In this document: one piece after another, positions 34,018 to 43,285 of the stretch | Position numbering within the stretch: the first letter of the stretch is position 1 | Layout of the letters: each line of letters begins with the position of its first letter | Made by a program: the position numbers and the translations under genes | From: an uncultured bacterium | GTDB lineage: Bacteria > Bacteroidota > Ignavibacteria > Kapaibacteriales > UBA4661 | Length of the DNA stretch: 64,000 nucleotides | Direction: 5' to 3' | Assembly (NCBI GenBank): GCA_937899715.1 | Contig: CALCNX010000035.1 | Span: 59,561 to 123,560, forward strand | The notes under the pieces: generated by a model | What the model saw: only the letters and a program-made list of their open reading frames with translations | Told to the model about the DNA's origin: nothing | The model's database searches: none

Positions 34018-36426
34018 TTATTTCGTACCTTTGCCCGGCGTTGCTTTCATGCGCTCTTCGTACTCGCGTTGCGTACGAAGTTCGTTGGGCTGCGGTGTCT
34101 GCTGTTGCTTAAATACTTGGAAGCGTGTGGGCGGCACTTGAAGCGGTAGAGCATTGTTGCTCACGTCAATATCTGTTGTCTCCAGATACGGATCAATGAG
34201 GAATGATGCCACCGGCTTTGATACCATCAATACTTTAGAAATCTTTTGCACGTTATAGCGCCAGATTTCTGCTGGGAAACGACGTACTTCCTTCGTTCCA
34301 TCTTCGTAGGTCATTTCCAGAATAATCGGCATGACCAAGCCGCCATTATTTCTGAAACTGAGTTCGTAGAAAAGTTTACCGGAATTTACGATTTTACGAT
34401 CATCTTCTGAAAGCGTCGAAAGGTATTGCTCATATTGCTCTTTTTCCCACGGCTTAACGGCAAATTTATCAGCTTTGTTGTAGTAATCAAGCGCTTCTGC
34501 GTCCTGCTCGACATACGTTTTAGGAATGTCTTTTTTGTTGCGCTCAAGCGTTATGTTCAGAGGCTCTTTCCCTGCTTCCACTTTATCAGCAACTTTTTCT
34601 ACTTCGGGATTTTGTGTATTGATGTTGTAACGGGTAACGTTTTCGAGTGCAATATCACAGTAATCGGTCGAGTAGAACCAACCACGCCAGAACCAATCCA
34701 AATCTACGCCCGAAGCGTCTTCCATTGTGCGGAAAAGGTCAGCAGGAGTAGGATGTTTGAATGCCCAACGGCGTGAATACTCTTTGAACGCATAATCAAA
34801 AAGTTCACGTCCCATAACGGTTTCACGCAAGACATTGAGCGCTGTTGCGGGCTTGCCGTAAGCGTTATTGCCCAATTCCAAAATCTGTTCGGAATTGGTC
34901 ATAATCGGCACAAGGCGCGATTTATCTGCTTTCATGTAGTCCACCATGTTTCGTGCAGGACCTCTGCGCGAAGGGTAGTTTCTATCCCACTCTTGCTCGG
35001 CAAGGAATTGCACAAACGAATTCAAGCCTTCGTCCATCCACGCCCACTGACGCTCGTCGGAATTGATAATCATCGGGAAGAAATTATGACCAACTTCATG
35101 AATGATAACCGAGATGAGCGCATATTTTGTGCCTTCCGGATATGTTCCATCAGGTGCCGGGCGACCGCCATTAAAGCAAATCATCGGATATTCCATACCG
35201 AAAACGGGACCATGTACGGAAATTGCCACCGGATACGGATACGCTATCGTGTGCTTTGAGTAGGTGCGCAGTGTGTGGGCAACACTGCGTGTGGAATACT
35301 GCTCCCAGAGTGGATTGCCTTCTTTGGGATAATACGACATCGCCAGAACGCGCTTGCCCTCTATGTCCACGCCCATAGCATCCCAAACAAATTTACGCGA
35401 TGCACAGAAGGCGAAATCGCGTACGCTGCTTGCCTGAAATGTCCATGTTTTCTTGCTCGTGGCGCGTGAAGACTCGTTTTTCAACGCTTCTTCATTGGTG
35501 ATGATTTTTACAGGTGCATTAGAAGCCTTCGCCTTTTCAAAGCGGGCTATTTGCTCGGCAGTCAAAACAGCGGATGCGTTCTGAAGCTCGCCCGTAGCTC
35601 CGATGACAATATCGGAAGGTGCTGTAATACTCACTTTGTAATCGCCAAACGGCAATGTGAACTCACCGGCACCCAAAAATTGTTTGTGCTGCCAGCCGCA
35701 GTAATCAGCATAAACAGCCATGCGCGGGAAAAATTGTGCTATTTCGTAGAGGTAGTTTTTATCTTTCGGGAAATACTCATAGCAAGAGCGGGCGCGGGTT
35801 TCGGAGGGAACGATATTAAATGACCATTCAACCGTAAAAGCGAATTTTTGTCCCTGACGCAATGCTGCCGGAAGATCAACACGCATCATAGTTTTGTTGA
35901 CGGTAAATTTAAGCGCTTGCCCCGTTGCCGCATCTTTGATTGACTTGATTTTGTGACCACCATCAAAAGTTTCTTGAAAAACAAGCGCCTTGATGCCATC
36001 CAAAGAGCCACCGCCCGGATTGGCGCGGCTTGCTCCGCCTTGAAGTTTGCCTGTTTGTGTCAGATAGGTATCGGAGTTTTTTGCAAAGTGATTTTGGTCA
36101 AGTTGCAGCCACAAATACGTGAGTGCGTCGGGCGAGTTGTTGGTATAAGTAATCGTCTCTGTACCGCTTATGCTCTGGTTTTCATCGTTCAGGTCAATGG
36201 CGATAACATAATCCGCTTTTTGCTGCCAATACTGATGCCCGGGAGCACCGGAAGCCGTGCGGTATGTGTTTGGTGTGGGCAAAAGCTGGTCGAGTTGCTC
36301 GAATTTGCCAGTGATGTGGTCGGCAGTATTGCTAATGCCTTGCGCAAAGACCGACGTAGCCACCGAAGCCGATACGACCAGGGTAAGCGTGGCTTTGCGA
36401 AATAAATGGGAGAAGAAATTTTTCAT
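34018..36426 (-). CDS. M1-family metallopeptidase, exported (paralogue A)
   Basis: The 802-residue exported aminopeptidase-like enzyme has a signal peptide (VTLTLVV-type core ending SVFAQ near residue 29) and an N-terminal beta domain with TETITYTNNSPDALTYLWLQLDQN. The catalytic domain carries the FGMEYPM substrate-binding motif and the zinc site HEVGH (His443, Glu444, His447) with the third ligand Glu466 in WMDEGLNSF. The C-terminal part is a beta/helical region rather than the full ERAP-type helical domain, as in Bacteroidota M1 members. It is the last gene of an apparent three-gene unit (M1 paralogue B, HTH protein, M1 paralogue A) and ends at a terminator. Several segments are nearly identical to paralogue B at the DNA level. 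Confidence 0.93.
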   Translation of the reverse strand: MKNFFSHLFRKATLTLVVSASVATSVFAQGISNTADHITGKFEQLDQLLPTPNTYRTASGAPGHQYWQQKADYVIAIDLNDENQSISGTETITYTNNSPDALTYLWLQLDQNHFAKNSDTYLTQTGKLQGGASRANPGGGSLDGIKALVFQETFDGGHKIKSIKDAATGQALKFTVNKTMMRVDLPAALRQGQKFAFTVEWSFNIVPSETRARSCYEYFPKDKNYLYEIAQFFPRMAVYADYCGWQHKQFLGAGEFTLPFGDYKVSITAPSDIVIGATGELQNASAVLTAEQIARFEKAKASNAPVKIITNEEALKNESSRATSKKTWTFQASSVRDFAFCASRKFVWDAMGVDIEGKRVLAMSYYPKEGNPLWEQYSTRSVAHTLRTYSKHTIAYPYPVAISVHGPVFGMEYPMICFNGGRPAPDGTYPEGTKYALISVIIHEVGHNFFPMIINSDERQWAWMDEGLNSFVQFLAEQEWDRNYPSRRGPARNMVDYMKADKSRLVPIMTNSEQILELGNNAYGKPATALNVLRETVMGRELFDYAFKEYSRRWAFKHPTPADLFRTMEDASGVDLDWFWRGWFYSTDYCDIALENVTRYNINTQNPEVEKVADKVEAGKEPLNITLERNKKDIPKTYVEQDAEALDYYNKADKFAVKPWEKEQYEQYLSTLSEDDRKIVNSGKLFYELSFRNNGGLVMPIILEMTYEDGTKEVRRFPAEIWRYNVQKISKVLMVSKPVASFLIDPYLETTDIDVSNNALPLQVPPTRFQVFKQQQTPQPNELRTQREYEERMKATPGKGTK

Positions 36427-36477
36427 TACATTTCAAATTGAACTGTGATAGTTGAGTGGTTTTATCAAAATAAAAGC

Positions 36478-37065
36478 CTACGCAGATGGGCGATTATGGT
36501 TTTGTCGCTGCCCTTCACACGAATAAATTGGGTCGTTGGAGTGGCGTATGGTAATACCATTACGCCGAAGCCACCGCAAACAGAACGATTCATGTACCCC
36601 ATAGCGTTTTGCAAGAGCGCTTACGCCAATACCTTCTTTGTACTCCTCAAGGATGCGAGGAATTTTCTCTCGGTGCGACTTCCAACGCAATGCGGCATTT
36701 TGAGCTTGAGAGCGAATTTCTACCCCATTTGCACGAAGATGTCCAGCAAGGGTGGAGTTGTGCATCCGTAAGCCAAGCTCGGAGCGGATTTGTGATAGTG
36801 TATTACCGCTTTGGTACAGCGTTGTTATCGTGCGAAGAATCTTTGCATCAAGTTTTGCAGTGCGAACGGACTGTGTTTTGAAGCCATAGCGTTGGAACGC
36901 CTCAAAAATACTGCTTCGTGAGAAACCATACTTTTGCGAAAGCCTGCCGTAGCTCACACCATTGTCGGCGTAGTCTTGGTGCATTGTACGAGCAAGAGCT
37001 TCATCAATCATCGTTTTGAATGTGCCTTGCGGTGTGCGCTTTTGAGCGGGCTTTATAGTTGGCAT
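36478..37065 (-). CDS. Three-HTH DNA-binding protein within the M1 peptidase operon
   Basis: The 195-residue basic protein consists mainly of three successive helix-turn-helix-like repeats at about residues 29-64, 79-119 and 134-175. Each has the form SYGRLSQKYGFSRSSIFEAF, LSQIRSELGL...LAGHLRANGVEIRS or VSALAKRYGVHESFCLRWLRRNGITIR, resembling resolvase/transposase or homing-endonuclease-associated HTH modules. No catalytic, ligand-binding or receiver domain is present. ATG 37065 has an AGAGGAAG site upstream. Gaps of 44 and 51 bases separate it from the M1 peptidase genes on either side, on the same strand. I do not recognise a named family. It may regulate this operon or be a domesticated remnant of a mobile element. 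Confidence 0.7.
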   Translation of the reverse strand: MPTIKPAQKRTPQGTFKTMIDEALARTMHQDYADNGVSYGRLSQKYGFSRSSIFEAFQRYGFKTQSVRTAKLDAKILRTITTLYQSGNTLSQIRSELGLRMHNSTLAGHLRANGVEIRSQAQNAALRWKSHREKIPRILEEYKEGIGVSALAKRYGVHESFCLRWLRRNGITIRHSNDPIYSCEGQRQNHNRPSA

Positions 37066-37109
37066 ACAACGAATCTTCCTCTGCGTCTTTTGTGCGAACC
37101 TGACACGCC

Positions 37110-39497
37110 TTAATTTGTCCCTTTGTTCACATCAGGCTTTTGTTGCTCTTGGCGCTGCAACTGCATCGGATTTGGAGCGGTTGCCTGACGGCTTCTGAAA
37201 AGCTGGAAGCGTGATTGTACCTGCTTGCGCGGGTAAGCATTATTGGAGAGGTCGGTATCGGCAGTTTCCAGATACGGGTCAACGGTAAAGGAAATAACAG
37301 GTTTTTCGGTAGAAATGACTTTGCTTACTTTTTGGTTGTTATAGCGCCAGATTTCAGCCGGAATACGGCGTACTTCCTTGGTGCTATCGGCGAAGGTCAT
37401 TTCCAGAATAACGGGCATTGTCAATCCGCCGATATTTTCCAACTCGATTTCATAGAAATTGGTATTAGAGGTGATAATTTTTTTCTCGCTGTCGTTCAAA
37501 CCCTTCATAAAATTGTCAAACGCACGCTGCTGCCACGGGCGTACTGCGAAAGGGTCGTTTCTATTGTAATAATCCAGCGCAGCGCTGTCCTGCTCGACCA
37601 GGGTTTTTGGAATATCATTCTGATTGCGCATCACAGTCAGATCGGGTGGCAGCATCGTTTTATCTTGCTTCTTATTTGCCAATTCTAGCTCGGGATTACG
37701 AGTATCCATCACAAAACGCTGCACGCCATTGAGAGCAATATCGCAATGGTCGGTGGTAAAGAACCAACCGCGCCAGAACCAATCCAAATCTACGCCCGAA
37801 GCGTCTTCCATGGTGCGGAAAAAGTCAGCTGGTTGTGGGTGCTTGAACATCCAGCGTTGGGCGTATTTCTTGAAGGCATAATCGAATACTTCGCGCCCCA
37901 AAATGGTCTCACGCAAGATATTCAGACCTGTTGCGGGTTTGTCATATGACTGGCTGCCAAATTCACGTAAAGGAATGTTGTCGGACGTAGTCATAATGGA
38001 AGTCAGCTTCGATTTGTCGGCGCTCATATAATCGGTGATAAGACGCGGGAAACCTGAGAGTGAAGGGAAGTTTCTATCCCATTCCTGCTCGGCAAGAAAC
38101 TGCAAAAAGGAGTTTAACCCTTCGTCCATCCATGTCCACTGGCGCTCATCGGAATTAACAATCATCGGGAAGTAGTTGTGACCGACTTCGTGGAAGATAA
38201 TAAACAGCAACGCAGATTTGAGGCGAGGTGAGTACGTGCCGTCTGCATCGGGGCGAGGAGCATTGAAGCTAATCATCGGGTATTCCATACCGCCGCCAAT
38301 ATCAACATTGGCAGAAATGGCAACAGGATACGGATACGGGAAGGTATATTTGGAATAGACCTTGAGAGTGTGCGCCACTGCACGAGTGGAGTATTGTTCC
38401 CAGAGCGGGTTTCCCTCTTTGGCGTAGAACGACATCGCCATAACGCGCTTGCCTTCTACGTTCACGCCCATTGCATCCCAGATGTATTTCCGTGAGGAAG
38501 TAAAGGCAAAATCACGAACATTATTTGCTTGAAAAACCCACGTCTTTTTGCCTTTTGTCGGTGCGGCTTTCGTATTTTTGTCCATTTCTTCGTTGGTAAC
38601 GATTTTTACAGGCGCAGAAGCTGTTTCCGCTTGCTTCAATCGGTTGCGTTGGTCGGTAGTGAGGACTTGAGCCGCATTTTGGAGAACACCTGTTGCTCCG
38701 ACAATTTGGTCATCTGGCACGGTGATGCTGACTTTGTAATCGCCGAAGGGGAGCGTAAATTCGCCCTCACCGAGGAATTGTTTGTGTTGCCAGCCCGTAG
38801 CATCGCCATAGACAGCCATACGCGGGAAGAACTGCGCAATGCCGTAGATGCGACCATCGTCAAAGGCTTCATAGTTGGAACGAGCGCCAAAGTCTTTGGG
38901 AACGATATTGAAATTCCATTCTACCGAAAATGAAAATTTCTGCCCTGTACGAAGAGGTGTCGGCAGGTCAATGCGCATCATTGTCGCAACTACTGTGTAT
39001 TTTATTGGCTTTCCTGCTTGGTCTTTCACAGATTTTAGAGCATAACCGCCATCAAAATTTTGTTTCTCAAGACGGCGTTTAATTTGCCCCAACGACATAG
39101 TGTTGTTCTGCATATTGCTCATGGAACCTGTCTCGGTGAGGTAGGTCTCTGAGGTCTTTGCAAAGGCGTTCTGGTCGAGTTGCACCCATAAATAATCCAG
39201 CGCATCAGGAGAATTATTGGTATAAGTAATCGTTTCCGAGCCTACGATACTCTGCTTGTCGTCGTTCAGCTCAACGTTAATAACATAGTCAGCTTTTTGC
39301 TGCCAGTACTGATGCCCGGGAGCACCGGATGCTGTGCGATAGCCGTTTGGAGTCGGCAGGATATTCCCCAGAGGCTCAAATTTACGGTTCTGATTACCAT
39401 CGAGGACGTATTGTGCCGAAACGTCTGTAAAAAGTGTTGTCCCCAGTAAAGCAGTAAGCGCAAGTGCGCCGCAAAGCGTGCGAAAACGTCTATTCAT
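37110..39497 (-). CDS. M1-family metallopeptidase, exported (paralogue B)
   Basis: The 795-residue exported peptidase is closely related to the one at 34018-36426 along its whole length. It has a signal peptide (MNRRFRTLCGALALTALLG, cleavage near VSAQ), TETITYTNNSPDALDYLWVQLDQN, GGMEYPM, and the zinc motif HEVGH (His436, Glu437, His440) with Glu459 in WMDEGLNSF. It is the first gene of the M1-HTH-M1 unit, with a candidate promoter at 39574-39603. Retention of all catalytic residues in both copies suggests two active enzymes with perhaps different peptide preferences. Substrates are unknown; scavenging of peptides in the periplasm is likely. Confidence 0.93.
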   Translation of the reverse strand: MNRRFRTLCGALALTALLGTTLFTDVSAQYVLDGNQNRKFEPLGNILPTPNGYRTASGAPGHQYWQQKADYVINVELNDDKQSIVGSETITYTNNSPDALDYLWVQLDQNAFAKTSETYLTETGSMSNMQNNTMSLGQIKRRLEKQNFDGGYALKSVKDQAGKPIKYTVVATMMRIDLPTPLRTGQKFSFSVEWNFNIVPKDFGARSNYEAFDDGRIYGIAQFFPRMAVYGDATGWQHKQFLGEGEFTLPFGDYKVSITVPDDQIVGATGVLQNAAQVLTTDQRNRLKQAETASAPVKIVTNEEMDKNTKAAPTKGKKTWVFQANNVRDFAFTSSRKYIWDAMGVNVEGKRVMAMSFYAKEGNPLWEQYSTRAVAHTLKVYSKYTFPYPYPVAISANVDIGGGMEYPMISFNAPRPDADGTYSPRLKSALLFIIFHEVGHNYFPMIVNSDERQWTWMDEGLNSFLQFLAEQEWDRNFPSLSGFPRLITDYMSADKSKLTSIMTTSDNIPLREFGSQSYDKPATGLNILRETILGREVFDYAFKKYAQRWMFKHPQPADFFRTMEDASGVDLDWFWRGWFFTTDHCDIALNGVQRFVMDTRNPELELANKKQDKTMLPPDLTVMRNQNDIPKTLVEQDSAALDYYNRNDPFAVRPWQQRAFDNFMKGLNDSEKKIITSNTNFYEIELENIGGLTMPVILEMTFADSTKEVRRIPAEIWRYNNQKVSKVISTEKPVISFTVDPYLETADTDLSNNAYPRKQVQSRFQLFRSRQATAPNPMQLQRQEQQKPDVNKGTN

Positions 39498-39573
39498 GGC
39501 GAAGTGGAAAAGATGCGGTTTGAAAAATTTGGAGTTAATCTGTGTTGCTGGTCGTGTAACGAAAAAATAATCG

Positions 39574-39603
39574 CTAAGTTACATAAACGATATGAGATTT
39601 CAA
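39574..39603 (-). promoter_or_regulatory. Candidate promoter of the M1-HTH-M1 operon
   Basis: On the minus strand TTGA (39600-39603) is followed after 18 bases by TAACTTAG (39574-39581), close to the Bacteroidota -33/-7 pattern. It lies about 77 bases before the ATG at 39497. Confidence 0.4.
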
Positions 39604-39729
39604 GCGGGAAATCGGGGAGTATTTTTTGCAATTACCTTTTGCCTGAGAGCGGGATTATTCTTGTTATGATGGCGAAGTTAAAATCGAACTCTGCACAAAG
39701 CCTGTTTGTCAAGTAATTTCTAGGTGTGG

Positions 39730-40752
39730 TTACTCAAAGTCATTGTGATACTGCGAGAGATTGCGGCGAAAACGTTCCACTGTCGCACCTTTTGTTTTAC
39801 GGCTGATTTCTGCTTCGAGGCGCTGCGTGAAGGCAGTAGCTGCATCGTATCCATATGCACGAAGGAGATAGTTTAGTGCAATCACCTCCGCAATGACCGT
39901 AATGTTTTTGCCCGGTAAAATTGGCAATCGCACGTAGGAAATCGGCGCATCAAGAATTTGTATCGTCTCCGGGTCAAGCCCCGTGCGGGTATAAGGCTTG
40001 GTATCGTCCCAATGCTCTAATTCGACAACTATTTCTAAGCGTTTTTGGTAGCGCACTGCACGAATACCGAACATTTGACGAATGTCAATCAATCCCAAGC
40101 CGCGTACTTCCATGAAATGCTGCACCAACTGCGTTCCGGCACCAATCAAAATATCGTCGCGCTTTTGGGTAAGAATCACCACATCATCAGCCACTAACCT
40201 GTGTCCCCGCTCAATAAGGTCAAGCGCAATCTCACTTTTGCCAATACCGCTTTTACCAATGAACATAATGCCCACGCCGTACACATCTATAAACGAGCCG
40301 TGCAACGAGACCTGCGGAGCAAAATGGGTGTCAAGAAATTCCGAGAGGATGTAAGTAACGCGTGTAGTCTCGAATGGCGTAACAAAAAGCGGAATTTTGT
40401 ATTCGGTGGCAAGCGTGATAATTTCTTCGTCAAGTGTGTGGTTATTGGTCAGGATGATGCACGGAATCTCGAATTGTGCCATAGTACGAAATGCCTGTTG
40501 CCGTTTTTTGGATGTGATGCTTTCCAAATAATACATTTCGGTATTTCCGAAAATCTGAACGCGATGATAGGTAAAAAGCCCCACATAGCCCGCCAGTGCA
40601 AGCTGCGGACGGTGTATATTTTTGTCAGTGATTTTGCGGTTTGGCTCCACGCTTTTGTTAATTTGTTCAAGCGGCAATCGGAGCATGGGAGAATCTATCA
40701 TTTCTTGGACGGTGATAGGGAGTGGTGCAATGGGCTGGGGATGGAGGTTCAT
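39730..40752 (-). CDS. hprK: HPr kinase/phosphorylase
   Basis: The 340-residue homologue of HprK phosphorylates or dephosphorylates a Ser on HPr in response to carbon status. The C-terminal kinase domain has Walker A GKSGIGKSE, the ERGHRLVADDVV stretch, EVRGLGLIDI and the tail LRLPILPGKN-type region; the N-terminal domain is the normal HprK-N fold. ATG 40752 is chosen because the frame to 40800 adds only a hydrophobic leader. It lies downstream of hpf on the same strand, a pairing like the rpoN-hpf-ptsN-hprK layout of other bacteria, but no PTS gene is in view. In bacteria without sugar PTS the role may be regulatory and is not well defined. Confidence 0.92.
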   Translation of the reverse strand: MNLHPQPIAPLPITVQEMIDSPMLRLPLEQINKSVEPNRKITDKNIHRPQLALAGYVGLFTYHRVQIFGNTEMYYLESITSKKRQQAFRTMAQFEIPCIILTNNHTLDEEIITLATEYKIPLFVTPFETTRVTYILSEFLDTHFAPQVSLHGSFIDVYGVGIMFIGKSGIGKSEIALDLIERGHRLVADDVVILTQKRDDILIGAGTQLVQHFMEVRGLGLIDIRQMFGIRAVRYQKRLEIVVELEHWDDTKPYTRTGLDPETIQILDAPISYVRLPILPGKNITVIAEVIALNYLLRAYGYDAATAFTQRLEAEISRKTKGATVERFRRNLSQYHNDFE

Positions 40753-40908
40753 GGTAAGTCGAAAAGACAGGCAAAAGAGGAAGAAAACAAGCAAAGACAC
40801 CGAGAGATTGGTCAGGGTGTCTTTGTTGAGAAGAATTATTCTGTTGATTGTGTAGGGCTTAAAGCGGTTTTGTGAAGCACAATGCGGGCTTCATAAAACA
40901 GGAAAGCA

Positions 40909-41208
40909 TCATAATTGCACGTGTTGTTTTGTTTTTAATTTGTTGAGCTGGCGAATCATTTTTTCAGCACCTTCATGGAGGCTTTTGGAAAAGTCTTCAC
41001 TGCTTTCTTTGGCGACAAGTGTGTGGTCATGAACATGAACGACGTATTCGGCGATTTTAACGGAATCGTGCATCCTCTCAAAACTCAGAATAACCTCCGT
41101 ACTGATGATATTATTATAGAATTTCTCAAATTTCTGAGCGAATGTAATTGCCTCTTCCCTCAAGGCAGGTTTTGCATCAAAATGACGGGCTGTTACTTTA
41201 ATCTCCAT
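40909..41208 (-). CDS. hpf: Ribosome hibernation promoting factor, short form
   Basis: The 99-residue HPF/YfiA-family protein binds the decoding centre of idle ribosomes in slow growth. It begins MEIKVTARHFDAKPALREEA and contains the HVHDHTLVAKE and DFSKSLHEGAEKMIRQL segments of the family. It lacks the C-terminal dimerisation domain, so it is a short HPF. ATG 41208 has an AGAGGTG site. It is 156 bases upstream of hprK on the same strand. Confidence 0.93.
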   Translation of the reverse strand: MEIKVTARHFDAKPALREEAITFAQKFEKFYNNIISTEVILSFERMHDSVKIAEYVVHVHDHTLVAKESSEDFSKSLHEGAEKMIRQLNKLKTKQHVQL

Positions 41209-41644
41209 GACTACACCTCTGTGTTGGTAAACCAAAACTAGTAATTAGTGAACTTTGGTATGTGTAAATTACGATACCGATGTACAAAGTAAAAGCAAAT
41301 AACGCACACCGACAAAAAAACTTCGCTAAAAAAGATTATATGCAAGATGCTTCTGTCTAATCACTTAACTAAAGTAGTGCAAAAAAAATCTTTGAAAATT
41401 AGCGTATCTTTGCAATTTTAGTATCTTGGTTGTGTTTTGCAGATACGCTCTGCATCTCTGCCATCAAACAATCTTTCCTTTTTTTGCTTCGCTTTCCAAG
41501 CAACGGAGAAATACATTACACTACGCTACACCTTAGTATTACGCGCTCTCTAGGTATAATGGCTCGTACAATTACCGCTCGCTTTATACGGTGATACCGA
41601 AAGTGCTGTGTATTTTTTTCAACGTTTCTTTTCATTAACGCATT
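41209..41644. other. Long upstream region between hpf and porX
   Basis: This 436-base AT-rich divergent region has no credible gene. It contains GCGTATCTTTGC at 41402-41413, a 12-base match to the mraY promoter core, about 230 bases before the PorX ATG; this would give a long 5' untranslated leader. A TATAAT at 41555-41560 has no matching upstream element. The hpf promoter must lie near 41230-41300. Confidence 0.45.
41405..41412 (+). promoter_or_regulatory. Candidate -7 element upstream of porX
   Basis: TATCTTTG matches the Bacteroidota TAnnTTTG consensus and lies within a 12-base identity to the mraY upstream region. A TTTG at 41391-41394 is closer than the ideal spacing, so the -33 element is uncertain. 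Confidence 0.4.
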
Positions 41645-43210
41645 ATGCCGAAGCATCATATCCTCTGGGTTGACGACGAAATAGACCTTCTTCGCCCACA
41701 CATTATTCTCCTCCAGCAGCGCGGCTACGACGTTTCAACCGCCACAAACGGTGAAGATGCCATTGAACTTTTTAAGCGTGAACGGCACAATCTCGTTTTT
41801 CTGGATGAGTCTATGATTGGAATGAGTGGCTTGGAAACGCTCTCTGTGCTGAAAGATATTGACAATTCCGTGCCGGTGGTGATGGTAACAAAGAATGAAG
41901 CAGAAACCGTCATGGAAGAAGCTATCGGTCGCAAAATTAACGATTACCTTACAAAGCCCGTCAATCCGGCGCAAATCCTTGCTGCGTGCAAAAAATTTCT
42001 TGAGTCTGATAAAATCACCAGCCAAAAATTCACGCAAGACTATCTGCAAGGGTTCACCGAGATTTCGCGCCGTTTGATGGAAGGCTCTACGTGGCACGAT
42101 TGGGTGGATATTTATACGAAGCTCGTAAATTGGAGCATGGAGTTGGATAAATTTCCCGATTTGGGGCTGTCTGAGACGTTGGCGAATCAGTGGCGTGAAT
42201 GTAATAATGAGTTCTCACAGTTCGTAGAAGATTCCTATAAAGATTGGCTGAAAAAGCCCGATGATGCCGATTCTCCCTTGCTTTCCCCGAAAATTCTCGA
42301 TAAATATATTGTGCCTGCCATCAAGTCCGATGCGCCCGTCTTTTTCTTCATTGTTGATTGTATGCGTTTAGACCAGTGGCTTCTTATGGAAGAGCTGCTA
42401 CGCCCGCATTTTACAGTGCAAAAAGACTATTATTGCGGTATTCTGCCAACGGCAACGCCGTACGCACGCAATGCTATCTTTGCGGGACTTTTTCCCGATG
42501 AAATCCAAAAGCATTATCCTGAGTGGTGGGTGGACGGAAGCGGTGATGACCACGGACAAAATCGCCACGAAAAAGATTTGCTCAATAAGTTTTTAGAGCG
42601 CCGCCGTATCAAACTTCGCAATGATGTGAAGTATGTAAAAATCATTGATACAGACTTTGGCAAAAAAATCGAAGGCGAAATTCTGAGTTATGCGAACAAT
42701 CATCTGAATACGATTGTGGTGAATGTGGTGGACATGATTGCGCACTCGCGTTCAGATTATCCAATTCTGAAAGAAATTGCACCAAATGAATCTGCGTATC
42801 GTTCTCTAACGCGGTCTTGGTTCCAGCATTCAAGCCTGTACGGTATGCTAAAGGCAATAGCGAGTATTAAAAATGCCAAAATCATTATCACCACCGACCA
42901 TGGTTCTGTACGCTGTATGCGCGGCGCAAAGGCGCTGGGCGACAAAGATACCTCGACGTGCTTGCGCTTCAAGTTTGGTCGTAATGTCAAGGCGGATAAA
43001 CGAAACGCGCTTATTATTGAGCGCCCCGACGAATACCATTTACCCAAACCGGGCGTGACAACAAACTACATCATTGCCAAAGAAGACTATTATTTTGTTT
43101 ATCCCACGGACTACAATCATTACCTGAATCATTACCGCGATAGTTTTCAGCATGGCGGTATTTCGCTTGAGGAAATGATTTTGCCGGTGATTCATCTCGA
43201 AGCCAAATAG
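41645..43210 (+). CDS. porX: PorX-type response regulator with PglZ domain
   Basis: PorX controls the type IX secretion system. The 521-residue protein has a receiver domain (about residues 4-125) with phosphoacceptor Asp54 in LVFLDESM and the conserved Lys of DYLTKPVNP. A helical linker follows, then a PglZ/alkaline-phosphatase-superfamily domain (about 215-520) with FIVDCMRLDQW, TATPYARNAIFAG, DMIAHSRSDYP and TTDHGS metal and nucleophile motifs. Length and order match PorX of Porphyromonas and Flavobacterium. Its presence agrees with the two T9SS cargo proteins in this window. It is followed by a strong terminator, so it is a single-gene unit. Confidence 0.93.
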   Translation: MPKHHILWVDDEIDLLRPHIILLQQRGYDVSTATNGEDAIELFKRERHNLVFLDESMIGMSGLETLSVLKDIDNSVPVVMVTKNEAETVMEEAIGRKINDYLTKPVNPAQILAACKKFLESDKITSQKFTQDYLQGFTEISRRLMEGSTWHDWVDIYTKLVNWSMELDKFPDLGLSETLANQWRECNNEFSQFVEDSYKDWLKKPDDADSPLLSPKILDKYIVPAIKSDAPVFFFIVDCMRLDQWLLMEELLRPHFTVQKDYYCGILPTATPYARNAIFAGLFPDEIQKHYPEWWVDGSGDDHGQNRHEKDLLNKFLERRRIKLRNDVKYVKIIDTDFGKKIEGEILSYANNHLNTIVVNVVDMIAHSRSDYPILKEIAPNESAYRSLTRSWFQHSSLYGMLKAIASIKNAKIIITTDHGSVRCMRGAKALGDKDTSTCLRFKFGRNVKADKRNALIIERPDEYHLPKPGVTTNYIIAKEDYYFVYPTDYNHYLNHYRDSFQHGGISLEEMILPVIHLEAK

Positions 43211-43219
43211 TACACAGCA

Positions 43220-43262
43220 AAGGCAGAGAGCCGTTGTCAACAAGATATACGCTCTCTGCCTT
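43220..43262 (+). terminator. Terminator after porX
   Basis: AAGGCAGAGAGC (43220-43231) and GCTCTCTGCCTT (43251-43262) form a perfect 12-bp stem 9 bases after the PorX stop, followed by CTTTC and, further on, CTTTTTC. Orientation fits the plus strand. Confidence 0.75.
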
Positions 43263-43285
43263 CTTTCACTAAACTCTTTTTCTGC

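Noticed and set aside
39504..39716. 70-residue plus-strand open frame upstream of the M1 operon
   Set aside because: It overlaps the candidate promoter and has no similarity, with a Cys/Lys-rich random composition.
41555..41560. TATAAT box upstream of porX
   Set aside because: There is no TTGACA-like element at the right distance, and this group of bacteria uses a different consensus.
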